Source: an uncultured Bacteroidota bacterium (GTDB taxonomy: Bacteria > Bacteroidota > Bacteroidia > Bacteroidales > SZUA-534). Taken from it: DNA of 64,000 nucleotides. The first letter of the stretch is position 1. Every line of letters begins with the position of its first letter. The translations under genes and the position numbers were made by a program. The notes below the pieces were generated by a model. That model was not told the DNA's origin, ran no database searches, and was given only the letters and a program-made list of their open reading frames with translations. Below are positions 18,568-28,284 of this stretch, piece after piece. Location of the stretch: NCBI GenBank assembly GCA_946186925.1, contig CAMHPA010000003.1, forward strand, positions 1 to 64,000, read 5' to 3'.

Positions 18568-19917
18568 TTAGAAATAAATACCAGTGTAGTTGTGCGGTGT
18601 AATCTTCATCATTTCTTCTTTCACCGAGTCGCTAACGTTCAGTGTCTGAATGAATTCGTGAATCGATTGCTCGGTAACCTTCGAGTTGGTGCGCGTCAGT
18701 TCCTTGAGCGTCTCGTAGGGTTTCGGGTAGCCCTCGCGGCGCAGAATGGTTTGCAGGGCTTCGGCAACCACGCTCCAGTTGGCTTCAAGGTCGCTCTTCA
18801 GTTTGTCTTCGTTAAGTATCAGTTTTCCAAGGCCTTTCTGCAGCGATTTGAGTGCGATGACAGTGTGGCCGAGCGGTACGCCGATGTTGCGCAGAACGGT
18901 CGAGTCGGTCAGGTCGCGCTGCATACGCGAGATGGGCAGTTTGGCCGAGAAGTGCTCAAACACAGCGTTTGCCACGCCCAGGTTGCCTTCGGCGTTCTCA
19001 AAATCGATTGGGTTCACCTTGTGCGGCATTGCCGACGAGCCAACTTCGCCCGCCTTGATTTTCTGCTTGAAATACTCCATCGAGATGTATGTCCAGATGT
19101 CGCGGCAAAGGTCGATGAGTATGGTGTTGATGCGTTTGAAGTTGTCGAAGATGGCGCCAAGGTCATCGTAATGAGCAATTTGCGTGGTTGTTTGCAAGCG
19201 CTCCAGATGCAGAATGTTGCCCACGAAATTGTTGGCGAACTCAACCCAGTCAATCTCGGGATAGGCCACCATATGGGCGTTGAAGCCGCCTGTGGCGCCG
19301 CCGAATTTTGCCGAGCACGGAATGCTCTTGAGCAGTTCCAACTGCTTGTTGAGCCGCTCGACAAACACCATCAACTCTTTGCCAAGTCGCGTCGGTGAAG
19401 CGGGCTGACCGTGAGTGTGCGCCAGCATTGCCACGTGCTTCCACTGCTCGGCCATATCGGCCAATGTGTTGATAATCTGCTCGATGAGCGGATAGTAGAC
19501 ATCTTTTATCGCGTCGCGCAGCGAGTAGGGGATAGCCGTGTTGTTGATGTCCTGCGATGTCAGACCGAAATGGATAAACTCCTTGTAATCAGCCAATCCC
19601 AACACGTCGAACTTCTCTTTCAGGAAATACTCAACCGCCTTCACATCGTGGTTGGTGGTCTTCTCTATCTCTTTGATACGCAGCGCATCATCGAACGAAA
19701 AGTCGTTGTAGATTTTGCGGATTTTGTCGAAGCAGTTTTTGTCAACGCCCGCCAAATTCTTGAGCGGAATGTTGCAAAGTGCTATAAAATACTCACATTC
19801 AACCAAAACGCGGTAGCGGATGAGTCCGAATTCCGAGAAATAGTTGTCGAGCGATTCGGTTTTTGAGCGATAGCGGCCGTCAATGGGGCTTATTGCTGTC
19901 AATTCGTTGAGTTCCAT
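18568..19917 (-). CDS. purB: Adenylosuccinate lyase
   Basis: MELNELTAISPIDGRYRSKTESL; AGEVGSSAMPHKVNPIDFENAEGN signature. Confidence 0.97.
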   Translation of the reverse strand: MELNELTAISPIDGRYRSKTESLDNYFSEFGLIRYRVLVECEYFIALCNIPLKNLAGVDKNCFDKIRKIYNDFSFDDALRIKEIEKTTNHDVKAVEYFLKEKFDVLGLADYKEFIHFGLTSQDINNTAIPYSLRDAIKDVYYPLIEQIINTLADMAEQWKHVAMLAHTHGQPASPTRLGKELMVFVERLNKQLELLKSIPCSAKFGGATGGFNAHMVAYPEIDWVEFANNFVGNILHLERLQTTTQIAHYDDLGAIFDNFKRINTILIDLCRDIWTYISMEYFKQKIKAGEVGSSAMPHKVNPIDFENAEGNLGVANAVFEHFSAKLPISRMQRDLTDSTVLRNIGVPLGHTVIALKSLQKGLGKLILNEDKLKSDLEANWSVVAEALQTILRREGYPKPYETLKELTRTNSKVTEQSIHEFIQTLNVSDSVKEEMMKITPHNYTGIYF

Positions 19918-19987
19918 ATCTTTATATAAGTTTTAAGTTCTGAAGTTATAAGTTTCAAGTTATAAGTTTGTTTATAAATTTAGAAAC

Positions 19988-20021
19988 AACATAGAGACGC
20001 AACACATTGCGTCTCTATGTT
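19988..20021. repeat. Perfect 14-bp palindrome AACATAGAGACGCA/TGCGTCTCTATGTT
   Basis: Stem 19988-20001 / 20008-20021, 6-nt loop, intergenic fabD-purB. Confidence 0.85.
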
Positions 20022-20081
20022 ATAAAATCGGCTCAATATTAATACTAATAATCCTAATTCCTAACTCCAAAATCCTAAATT

Positions 20082-20966
20082 TTAAAGTTCGTTTTGTGCT
20101 GCAGTGGCCGTAATGTCGCGGTTGATTTTGCGCATAAGTCCTTGAAGAACAGCGCCAGGACCAACTTCAACAATCTCAGTCAGGCCGTTGGCAATCATAT
20201 TCTGCATTGTCTGCGTCCAACGCACCGGCGACGTGAGCTGAGCCACAAGGTTTTTCTTTATTTCAGCCGGGTCGGTGACGGGGCTTGCTGTAACGTTTTG
20301 ATAAACAGGACAAACAGGTGCCGAGAACGATACTTCGTTGATGGCTTTCTCGAGTTCGGCGCGGGCCGGTTCCATCATTGGTGAGTGGAAACCGCCGCTC
20401 ACCGACAACTTCAACGCGCGTTTGGCGCCCATCTCGGAGAATCGGGCAATGGCCTTGTCGATGCCTTCGTTGGTGCCCGAAATAACCAATTGTCCGGGGC
20501 AGTTGTAGTTGGCCGGAACAATGCCGTCGATTTCAGAGCAAACTTGCTCAATAACAGCATCTTCCATACCAATAATAGCTGCCATTGTCGATGGATTCAG
20601 CTCGCAAGCCTTCTGCATTGCCTGAGCACGTTTCGAAACCAATGTCAGACCATCGTCGAACGACAGAGCGCCGGCAGCCACCAAAGCAGAGAATTCGCCA
20701 AGTGAGTGGCCTGCGGTCATATCGGGTTTAAACTTGTCGCCCAGCACTTTAGCCATTATCACCGAGTGCAAGAAAACGGCAGGTTGCGTTACTTTTGTCT
20801 GTTTCAAATCGTCGTCGGTGCCGCTGAACATCAGGCTTGTAATGTCGAAGCCGAGAATCTTGTTTGCGCGGTCGAAAAGTTCTTTGGCCAAAGCCGAATT
20901 GTCGTACAGGTCCTTGCCCATACCCACAAATTGCGACCCCTGTCCGGGGAATACAAATGCTTTCAT
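20082..20966 (-). CDS. fabD: Malonyl-CoA:ACP transacylase
   Basis: FVFPGQGSQFVGMGKDLY; TAGHSLGEFSALVAAGAL. Confidence 0.97.
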   Translation of the reverse strand: MKAFVFPGQGSQFVGMGKDLYDNSALAKELFDRANKILGFDITSLMFSGTDDDLKQTKVTQPAVFLHSVIMAKVLGDKFKPDMTAGHSLGEFSALVAAGALSFDDGLTLVSKRAQAMQKACELNPSTMAAIIGMEDAVIEQVCSEIDGIVPANYNCPGQLVISGTNEGIDKAIARFSEMGAKRALKLSVSGGFHSPMMEPARAELEKAINEVSFSAPVCPVYQNVTASPVTDPAEIKKNLVAQLTSPVRWTQTMQNMIANGLTEIVEVGPGAVLQGLMRKINRDITATAAQNEL

Positions 20967-21021
20967 TTCAATGTAATATGTTTAAAATTTCGAAGTTTCA
21001 AATTGAGATTCCAAGCAAACC

Positions 21022-21049
21022 GTAAAGACGTGGCGCGCCGCGTCTCTAC
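21022..21049. repeat. Imperfect palindrome GTAAAGACGTGGCG/CGCCGCGTCTCTAC
   Basis: Intergenic folE-fabD; shares the GCGTCTCTA arm with the 19988 palindrome. Confidence 0.75.
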
Positions 21050-21090
21050 TTATAATCTCGAAACATCGAAACACAATTCTTGTGCCAAAA

Positions 21091-21714
21091 TCAATGAAGT
21101 TTCTTGCCTAAAAGATTTATGAATTCGGCGCGGGTGGCGTTGCTCTTCATAAACAATCCGGTGAAAGCCGACGTGGTGGTGCACGATTCCTGTTTTTCAA
21201 CGCCGCGCATCATCATACACATATGTTGCGCTTCAATCACCACCGCCACGCCAAGCGGGTGCAGCGTCTGCTGAATGCAGTCCTTGATTTGGTTTGTGAG
21301 CCGTTCCTGCACCTGAAGCCGCCGCGAGTAGGCGTCAACCACGCGCGCAATCTTGCTCAAGCCGGTGATGTAGCCGTTCGGAATGTAGGCCACGTGTGCC
21401 TTCCCGAAGAACGGCAGCATATGGTGCTCGCAGAACGAGAACACTTCTATGTCTTTGACAATCACCATCTGCGAGTATTGCTCTTTGAACATCGCGCTTT
21501 GCAGAATTTCTTTTGGATCCTGATAGTAGCCTTGCGTAAGGAACTGCAGCGCCTTTGCTATGCGCTCGGGTGTTTTTTTCAGGCCCTCGCGTTCGGGGTC
21601 TTCGCCCAGATTGGTGATAACTTGCCTGTAAAGGTCGGTCAGCGCCGCGGTTTGCGCGGTGTTGTACTCGTTTTTGCGTCGGTAACTGAAGTCGTCGATT
21701 TCTTCTAAATCCAT
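21091..21714 (-). CDS. folE: GTP cyclohydrolase I
   Basis: [51 protein letters not shown]; likely start MDLEEIDD. Confidence 0.97.
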   Translation of the reverse strand: MDLEEIDDFSYRRKNEYNTAQTAALTDLYRQVITNLGEDPEREGLKKTPERIAKALQFLTQGYYQDPKEILQSAMFKEQYSQMVIVKDIEVFSFCEHHMLPFFGKAHVAYIPNGYITGLSKIARVVDAYSRRLQVQERLTNQIKDCIQQTLHPLGVAVVIEAQHMCMMMRGVEKQESCTTTSAFTGLFMKSNATRAEFINLLGKKLH

Positions 21715-21909
21715 ATCTGTCAACCATTTTGCGGACGTTGGCACGATTGCCTGACTGCCGCTGAAAGTTAGGCCGCAAAGGTAGCCTAAAATTGGAAATA
21801 ACGAAAAATGGTTGAAAGATCAGTGGATGGGAGTTTCCTTAATCTTTTATATTCTCATTCAAGATGTCGCTGGCGGAATAACGGCCAATAGTGGTTGTTA
21901 ACTTTAGTT

Positions 21910-22467
21910 TTAGTTCAATTGAAAATTAATTGGAATGGTGTACAATACTTTTACAGGTCTTCCTTGAATTTTACCCGGTTCCCACTCGGGTATACTCCTC
22001 ACTACTCTCATTGCTTCAGCATCCAAAACCGGGTGAGCGCTTTTGATCAAATTCACGTTTTCTATTTTGCCTTTTTCGTTAATTACAAACTGAACGCAAA
22101 CACTTCCTGTAATACTGCTGTCTTTAGCAGCATTGGGGTATTGGCAATGCTCGGCAAGATATTTTCGCAATGCCAGTTCACGTTCAGGCAATTTATCATA
22201 TTCGTCAACTATAGTAGATTTATACACAGTGTCAATTGTGTTGGTTTCAAGGTTGGGCAACAGCATCATAGTATAAGGAATATCGTCAATATATATTGTA
22301 TCTACGGGATTGTTTCCCGCATTTAGTGTAGGAAACATAGTGCAGTCTGAAATAAGTTCTTGGTCTTGAGCATAGCTTGTTGTGTAATTTGCAATAAATG
22401 CAATTATTAGAATTGTTTTGAATGTAAGTCTCGTGTTCATATTTGTAAGAGAATAATTATGAGTCAA
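21910..22467 (-). CDS. TonB C-terminal-domain energy transducer
   Basis: LAEHCQYPNAAKDSSITGSVCVQFVINEKGKIENVNLIKSAHPVLDAEAMRVVRSIPEWEPGKIQGRPVKVLYTIPINF. Confidence 0.88.
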   Translation of the reverse strand: MTHNYSLTNMNTRLTFKTILIIAFIANYTTSYAQDQELISDCTMFPTLNAGNNPVDTIYIDDIPYTMMLLPNLETNTIDTVYKSTIVDEYDKLPERELALRKYLAEHCQYPNAAKDSSITGSVCVQFVINEKGKIENVNLIKSAHPVLDAEAMRVVRSIPEWEPGKIQGRPVKVLYTIPINFQLN

Positions 22468-22554
22468 AACTAATAAAATAACAAAAGGGATATCCTTGTT
22501 TTATACATTTTCAATGTTGCATTATGAGTGTTCTGTTAAGTCTGAACTTTGAAT

Positions 22555-22762
22555 CGCCCCAAAGGGGCAAAACAATATAGCCCAAGGCAAGCGAAGCGGC
22601 GCCTTGGGAAAAGAAGCGATCATTGAATGGCGCCCTGTAAGGGCAAAAGTTTTGTTTTCTTGGGGCAATAGGAGTCTTTTGCCCTTTCAGGGCGATGCCG
22701 GCATTGCACTTATACCCAAGGCGTTGCCTTGGGCTATGCGCTTTAGCCCTTTCAGGGCGATG
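22555..22762. repeat. Cluster of REP-like palindromes
   Basis: GCCCCAAAGGGGC; GCCCAAGGC..GCCTTGGG; GCCCTGTAAGGGC; GCCCTTTCAGGGCGATG twice (22681, 22746); CCCAAGGCGTTGCCTTGGGCTATG. Confidence 0.8.
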
Positions 22763-22922
22763 AATTGCAGATTTAAATCACATTGCACTGACATTCAGGG
22801 TATTGCCAACCTTGGGCGATTTGTATATTTGGCAATGAACGAACCTTTTGAGTATAATCTATAATTAATCACGAACCTAAGGCACCCAGCATTTTTTGCA
22901 ACCAAGTTGCACCAAAAACCGT

Positions 22923-22930
22923 TACCTTTG
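22923..22930 (+). promoter_or_regulatory. -7 promoter element TACCTTTG
   Basis: Matches TAnnTTTG, about 148 nt upstream of TonB receptor ATG. Confidence 0.5.
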
Positions 22931-23077
22931 CACCCCGAAAAAATATCACGGAATAAACCTATGACACACAATCTATTGTGATTTTTTATCGAAAAAAAAC
23001 GAAAAAATGCGCGACCAACTGCAACCTTTTGATGTTTTCCGCATCATTAGAGCGTGAAAAAAAATAAAACTAACAAA

Positions 23078-25426
23078 ATGAAGAAAATTATCTGGCTGTT
23101 GGGCATTTGTGCACTGACAGCAAAAACAACAGTGGCGCAACAACTTGCGGTGGCTATTCCACAAGGAAAACACACGGTTAGCGGTACGGTGTCGGACGCG
23201 TCAACGGGCGAGGAACTGATTGGCGCTACAGTTTACATTAAAGAGTTGGGCGCAGGAACCATCACCAACACTTACGGCTTCTACAGCCTGACGGTGGCCG
23301 ATGGCGACTACGAACTGGTGGCGCAGTTTATGGGCTACACGCCAGTGAAGAAGAAAATCAGCCTGACGCAGAACATCAAGGTGAATTTCAGTCTTGAAAC
23401 TGCCACAACCGAAATTGCTCAGGTTGATGTGAAAGGAGAGAAGCTCAACAAGAATCTGGTGAAGCCCGATATGGGAATGGAAAAACTGCAGATTGCCACC
23501 ATCAAGAGCATTCCCGCGCTGTTCGGCGAGACCGATGTTATTAAGAGCATTCAGTTTCTGCCTGGCGTCGGCACTTCGGGCGAAGGATTTATCGGCTACA
23601 ACGTGCGCGGCGGCGGCACGGGGCAGAATATGATGCTGCTCGACGAAGCCACTGTTTACAATGCCGCCCACCTGTTCGGAATTTTTTCGGTGTTCAACAA
23701 CGATGCCTTGAAAGACGTGAAATTCTACAAGGGCGGAATGCCGGCAGAGTACGGCGGCCGCCTGTCGTCGCTGCTCGACGTGCGAATGAAGGAGGGCAGC
23801 CCGCAGAAATTCGGCGTGAACGGCGGCATTGGCCTGCTGTCGAGCCGTCTGACCATTGACGGCCCGATTATAAAAGACCGCTGCTCGTTCATTGTGTCGG
23901 GGCGCCGCTCGTATATGGATATTTTCTTCCCGCTCTACCGCGACCAGATTCCCGACGACACCAAGCTTTACTTCTACGATATGAACGCCAAAGTCAACTT
24001 CAAGGTGAACGACAACAACCGCCTGTTTGCCTCGGGTTATTTTGGCCGCGATGTGATGAACTACGCCGGCGCGATGCAGATTGACTACGGAAACCGCACT
24101 CTCACAACGCGTTACAACCATTTGTTCAACGACCGTCTGTTCTCGAACCTGTCGGTCATCTATTCGCACTTTATGTACGGATTGGAGGAGAGCGACACCC
24201 GCTGGGAATCGTCAATTCGCGACTGGAACATCAAGGGCGACCTGACATTCTTTGCCAACCCCAAGAGCACCATCAAGGGCGGTTTCCAATCAACCTACCA
24301 CAAGTTCACGCCGTTCATTGTGAAGGCTGGCGCCAACAGCCCCAACTATATGAAGAATGTGTCGGAATACAACAAGTCGCTTGAGCACGCAGTCTATGTG
24401 TCGAACGAGGCTAAAATCGGCGGACTTATCGATGTTGACTATGGCGTTCGCCTGTCGATGCTGCAGAACATTGGCAAAGCCGATGTGGTGAACCTCGACG
24501 AGAATTACAACATTGTTGACACAACACACTATGGCAAAGGCGTTTTCAACACGTATAAGGGATTTGAGCCGCGCTTTTCGCTCAATATCCGCTTGACGGA
24601 CCACAACAGCATCAAGGCCAACTTCCAGCAGACCTACCAGTATGTGCACCTGGCCAGCAACACAATGTCGCCGCTGCCCATCGACTCGTGGTTTGCCAGC
24701 AACCCCAACGTGAAACCTGAAAAATGCCGGATGGTGTCGCTGGGCTATTTTCATAATTTCCAGCAAGATGCGTACGCTTTTTCGGCCGAGACCTATTATA
24801 AGAAAATGTACGATGTGGTCGATTTCAAAGACCACGCCGATATGTTTGTCAGCGACGACATTGCCTCGCAAATCCGCACTGGCCAGGGCTATTCGTATGG
24901 TCTTGAGCTGATGCTGAAGAAGCAGGAAGGCCGATTCACGGGCTGGATTAGCTACACCTATTCGCGCACCTTCACCAAGGTTGCGACAATCAACAACGAC
25001 GAGTATTACCCGTCGAACTACGACAAACCGCACGACCTGTCGGTGGTGGCAACCTACGATGTGCTGCCGCGTCTGCACCTGTCGCTCAACTGGGTTTACT
25101 CAACTGGCGCGCCGCGTACCTTGCCCACGGGGCGTTTCGAGTACAACGGCGTGATTGCCCCTGTTTACGCCGAGCGCAACAAACTGCGCCTGCCCGACTT
25201 CCACCGTTTGGACCTTTCGGCCACCTTCGACCTGAAAACCGTCGAGCGCAAAGGCCGCCCCTGGCTCGAGCAGAACCTGAATCTGTCAATCTACAACGTT
25301 TACAACCGCCACAATGCGGCAAGCATAATGTTTGAGCAGGACGAGCACGACCCGTCGGTGATGACCGCTGAAAAACTCTATATGTTCAGCATTTTCCCTT
25401 CGGTTACCTATAACTTCAAATTCTAA
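23078..25426 (+). CDS. TonB-dependent receptor with N-terminal carboxypeptidase-D-like domain
   Basis: VSGTVSDASTGEELIGATVYIKELGAGTITNTYGFYSLTV; plug GFIGYNVRGGGTGQNMMLLDEATVYNAAHLFGIFSVFNNDALKDVKFYKGGMPAEYGGRLSSLLDV. ATG 23078 preferred over GTG 23054. Confidence 0.95.
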   Translation: MKKIIWLLGICALTAKTTVAQQLAVAIPQGKHTVSGTVSDASTGEELIGATVYIKELGAGTITNTYGFYSLTVADGDYELVAQFMGYTPVKKKISLTQNIKVNFSLETATTEIAQVDVKGEKLNKNLVKPDMGMEKLQIATIKSIPALFGETDVIKSIQFLPGVGTSGEGFIGYNVRGGGTGQNMMLLDEATVYNAAHLFGIFSVFNNDALKDVKFYKGGMPAEYGGRLSSLLDVRMKEGSPQKFGVNGGIGLLSSRLTIDGPIIKDRCSFIVSGRRSYMDIFFPLYRDQIPDDTKLYFYDMNAKVNFKVNDNNRLFASGYFGRDVMNYAGAMQIDYGNRTLTTRYNHLFNDRLFSNLSVIYSHFMYGLEESDTRWESSIRDWNIKGDLTFFANPKSTIKGGFQSTYHKFTPFIVKAGANSPNYMKNVSEYNKSLEHAVYVSNEAKIGGLIDVDYGVRLSMLQNIGKADVVNLDENYNIVDTTHYGKGVFNTYKGFEPRFSLNIRLTDHNSIKANFQQTYQYVHLASNTMSPLPIDSWFASNPNVKPEKCRMVSLGYFHNFQQDAYAFSAETYYKKMYDVVDFKDHADMFVSDDIASQIRTGQGYSYGLELMLKKQEGRFTGWISYTYSRTFTKVATINNDEYYPSNYDKPHDLSVVATYDVLPRLHLSLNWVYSTGAPRTLPTGRFEYNGVIAPVYAERNKLRLPDFHRLDLSATFDLKTVERKGRPWLEQNLNLSIYNVYNRHNAASIMFEQDEHDPSVMTAEKLYMFSIFPSVTYNFKF

Positions 25427-25432
25427 ACTGCG

Positions 25433-26338
25433 ATGAAACATAATATATTGACAATAGGCATTTTAAGTGCGATTTTTGGCACTGCCTGCACCGAAAAAAT
25501 CGACATTGAATTGAACGAAGGCGAGAACAACCGCCTTGTGGTTGAAGGCTACATTTCGACCGACACAATGCAGCACAGCGTCCGCCTGACGCGCTCAACG
25601 TCGTACTTCTACAACCAGCCCGCCACACCCGAAAAAGACGCCATTGTCACCATTAGTGACAGCGAGGGCAACGTTTTCCCGCTCACCTACGACGACAGCA
25701 CTGGCAACTACCTGACCGCACCTGATGTTTACGGCGTGCCAGGCCGATTCTACACTTTGAACATTAAACTGAAGGATGGCGAAGAGTATGAGGCTGTTGA
25801 CGAACTGATTGCGCCAAATACCTTTGACACAGTGTATTACGAGTACACCAACCTGCAATATGGTGTTGATATAGGCTCGTACTACTATTGGTTCTACACC
25901 ACCTTCACCGAGAAGCCATATTTCGATGATAAGTATTTGATTTACTACTATTTCAACGATACATTGTGGAACCCGACGTTCGATGATATTCTGTATGCCA
26001 GCACCGCCAGTTATATGGATGGTTGCGGACACTTTGAGGATGTGCTTTTCTGCGCTCACGACGAGGATTCCATTCCGCACAACCCGCACGTCCGCTGCGA
26101 TTTGGTGACTATCAGCATTGGCTATTATAACTTTGTGAGCCAACTGTCGGGCGAGACTTCGGGAATGGGGCTTTTTCAAGGCCCGCCAGCCAATGTCTGC
26201 ACCAACATTATCAACAAAGACAAGGACAAACCCAATGGTCTGGGCTACTTCTCGGCCCGTTCGTACGACAGGTATGATTTTGATATTGTGAACGATAAGA
26301 AGGACGGCAAGCCGATGACTGAACGAGAGAAGGATTGA
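25433..26338 (+). CDS. DUF4249-family lipoprotein (copy 1)
   Basis: MKHNILTIGILSAIFGTACTEKIDIELNEGENNRLVVEGYIS; follows TonB receptor by 6 nt. Confidence 0.88.
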   Translation: MKHNILTIGILSAIFGTACTEKIDIELNEGENNRLVVEGYISTDTMQHSVRLTRSTSYFYNQPATPEKDAIVTISDSEGNVFPLTYDDSTGNYLTAPDVYGVPGRFYTLNIKLKDGEEYEAVDELIAPNTFDTVYYEYTNLQYGVDIGSYYYWFYTTFTEKPYFDDKYLIYYYFNDTLWNPTFDDILYASTASYMDGCGHFEDVLFCAHDEDSIPHNPHVRCDLVTISIGYYNFVSQLSGETSGMGLFQGPPANVCTNIINKDKDKPNGLGYFSARSYDRYDFDIVNDKKDGKPMTEREKD

Positions 26339-26418
26339 ATGAGAGAAGGATTGAAGGATTGAATAAATAATTGAATAATTGGTGAAACCGATGATAATTG
26401 GTTATTAATTTGAACGAC

Positions 26419-26446
26419 GCAAGGCCGTAGTTAACTGCGGCTTTGC
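26419..26446 (+). terminator. Terminator-like hairpin
   Basis: GCAAGGCCGTAG TTAA CTGCGGCTTTGC, 12-bp stem with two G.T wobbles, then T-rich. Confidence 0.6.
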
Positions 26447-26520
26447 TATTTTTGATTTTTGATTTTAAACTTTAAAACCCTTCTAAACTCTTTCCTCTCA
26501 ACTCTAACCTTTCAACAACA

Positions 26521-27378
26521 ATGAAACATAACATACTCACAATCGGCATTTTATCTCTCACTTTCGCCACAGCCTGCACCGAAGGAATCGACATTGATTT
26601 GAACGAAGGCGACAACAACCGCCTGGTGGTTGCTGGTGAGATTACCAACGAGCCAGGCCCCTACAGCGTGCGGCTCACACGTTCCACTTCCTATTTCTAC
26701 AACCAGCCCGCACCAGCCGAGTTGGGCGCCAAGGTGACAATTTCCGACGGCGTGCAGACCCTTGTCCTGACCGATGACGACAACGACGGCACCTATTGGA
26801 CCGATTCTTCGGCTCGCGGCGTGCCTGGCCGCACCTATACGCTCGACATAGAGTTGACCAACGGCGAGACCTACACCGCCGTGGACCATATGCCTATCCC
26901 GAACCGCTTCGACACAATTTATTACGAGTACGTCAACGAGGAATACGGCCTGACTTTGCCCCAATACCACTATTTCTTCTACGCTTCGTTCACCGAGCAG
27001 AAGGGCGTCGATGATTGCTATATGTTTTACGTCTATTTCAACGACTCGTGCTATAACTCTAATTTCGAGGATGTTAAATGGGCATATGCCGGCAGCATTT
27101 ACGACGGGTGCGGTGTTTTTGAGAATATTCAGATATGCGATGCCAACGAGGATTCAATCCCCAAAAAGCCCGAAGCCCGCTTCGATTTGTTTTCAATCAG
27201 CCCCGAATACCGCCAATTTATTAAAGATATGAGCGATGAGACTTTTGGCAACGCCACAATCCTGCAAGGCCCGCCAGCCAACATTTACACCAATGTCAGC
27301 AACGGCGCGCTCGGATTCTTCAGCGCCAAATCAACCACCGAGCCGTATCGGTTGAAGTTGGAACCGAAGAAAGAATGA
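26521..27378 (+). CDS. DUF4249-family lipoprotein (copy 2)
   Basis: MKHNILTIGILSLTFATACTEGIDIDLNEGDNNRLVVAGEI; paralogue of 25433. Confidence 0.88.
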   Translation: MKHNILTIGILSLTFATACTEGIDIDLNEGDNNRLVVAGEITNEPGPYSVRLTRSTSYFYNQPAPAELGAKVTISDGVQTLVLTDDDNDGTYWTDSSARGVPGRTYTLDIELTNGETYTAVDHMPIPNRFDTIYYEYVNEEYGLTLPQYHYFFYASFTEQKGVDDCYMFYVYFNDSCYNSNFEDVKWAYAGSIYDGCGVFENIQICDANEDSIPKKPEARFDLFSISPEYRQFIKDMSDETFGNATILQGPPANIYTNVSNGALGFFSAKSTTEPYRLKLEPKKE

Positions 27379-27503
27379 GGGAAAGAGAAGGTTAAACCGC
27401 GAGCATTTCAACCCATTAAACTTTAAACACTAAACTTTAAACTTAAAACCTAACCTCTTCCCACTTCCCCCTTCTCCTTTAATCGATTCACCGCCAAAAT
27501 TCC

Positions 27504-27511
27504 TATCTTTG
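27504..27511 (+). promoter_or_regulatory. -7 promoter element TATCTTTG
   Basis: Matches TAnnTTTG upstream of rlmB ATG 27532. Confidence 0.5.
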
Positions 27512-27531
27512 CGGCGCAAAAACGTAACACA

Positions 27532-28284
27532 ATGGATAACAACCAGAACCGCCACACCGACGATTACATTTTCGGAATCCGCGCCATAATTGAGGCTATC
27601 AGATTTGGCAAGCAGGTCGATAAAATTTTGATGAAGATTGGCCAGAACAACGAACTGACACAGGAACTTACGGAACTCATTCGCGAGAATCACATTCCGG
27701 TTCAACGCGTGCCCATTGAGCGCCTCGACCGCATTACCCGCAAAAACCACCAGGGAGTCATAGCGTTGATGTCGCCGATTGCTTTTTGCCAGATTGAAGA
27801 TGTTGTGGCTCAGGTGTTTGACGAGGGAAGGATGCCGTTTGTGGTTGCGCTCGACGGTGTTACCGATGTCCGCAATTTCGGTGCCATTGTGCGCTCGGCG
27901 GAGTGCGCCGGAGTTGATGCCATTGTGGTGCCCGAAAAGGGTGCGTCGCGCATTGGCCCCGATGCCGTCAAAACCTCGGCCGGAGCCTTGCACAAAGTTC
28001 CAATCTGTCGCACCTCGTCGATGAAAAAAACTCTGCAAACCCTTATGGATTCAGGCCTCACCATTTGCGGTGCCACCGAAAAAACCGAGAATCTCTATTA
28101 TAATCAGAACCTTACGGGGCCGCTTTGCCTTGTGATGGGAGCGGAGGACACCGGCTTGAGCGACGATGTGATGCGCCTTTGCGAGCCGTTGGTTAAAATT
28201 CCGATTCTTGGCAGCATTGAATCGCTTAACGTGTCAGCCGCCGCCGCCGTTTTGATGTATGAGGTTGTGCGTCAGCGCAGTTGA
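27532..28284 (+). CDS. rlmB: 23S rRNA (guanosine-2'-O-)-methyltransferase, SpoU family
   Basis: FGIRAIIEAIRFGKQVDKIL; VALDGVTDVRNFGAIVRSAECAGVDAIVVP; VMGAEDTGLSDDVMRLCEPLVKIPILGSIESLNVSAAAAVLMYEV. Confidence 0.95.
   Translation: MDNNQNRHTDDYIFGIRAIIEAIRFGKQVDKILMKIGQNNELTQELTELIRENHIPVQRVPIERLDRITRKNHQGVIALMSPIAFCQIEDVVAQVFDEGRMPFVVALDGVTDVRNFGAIVRSAECAGVDAIVVPEKGASRIGPDAVKTSAGALHKVPICRTSSMKKTLQTLMDSGLTICGATEKTENLYYNQNLTGPLCLVMGAEDTGLSDDVMRLCEPLVKIPILGSIESLNVSAAAAVLMYEVVRQRS

Noticed and set aside
22604-22864. 86-aa + strand ORF in the REP-like region
   Set aside because: Translation runs through palindromic repeats; no coding signature.
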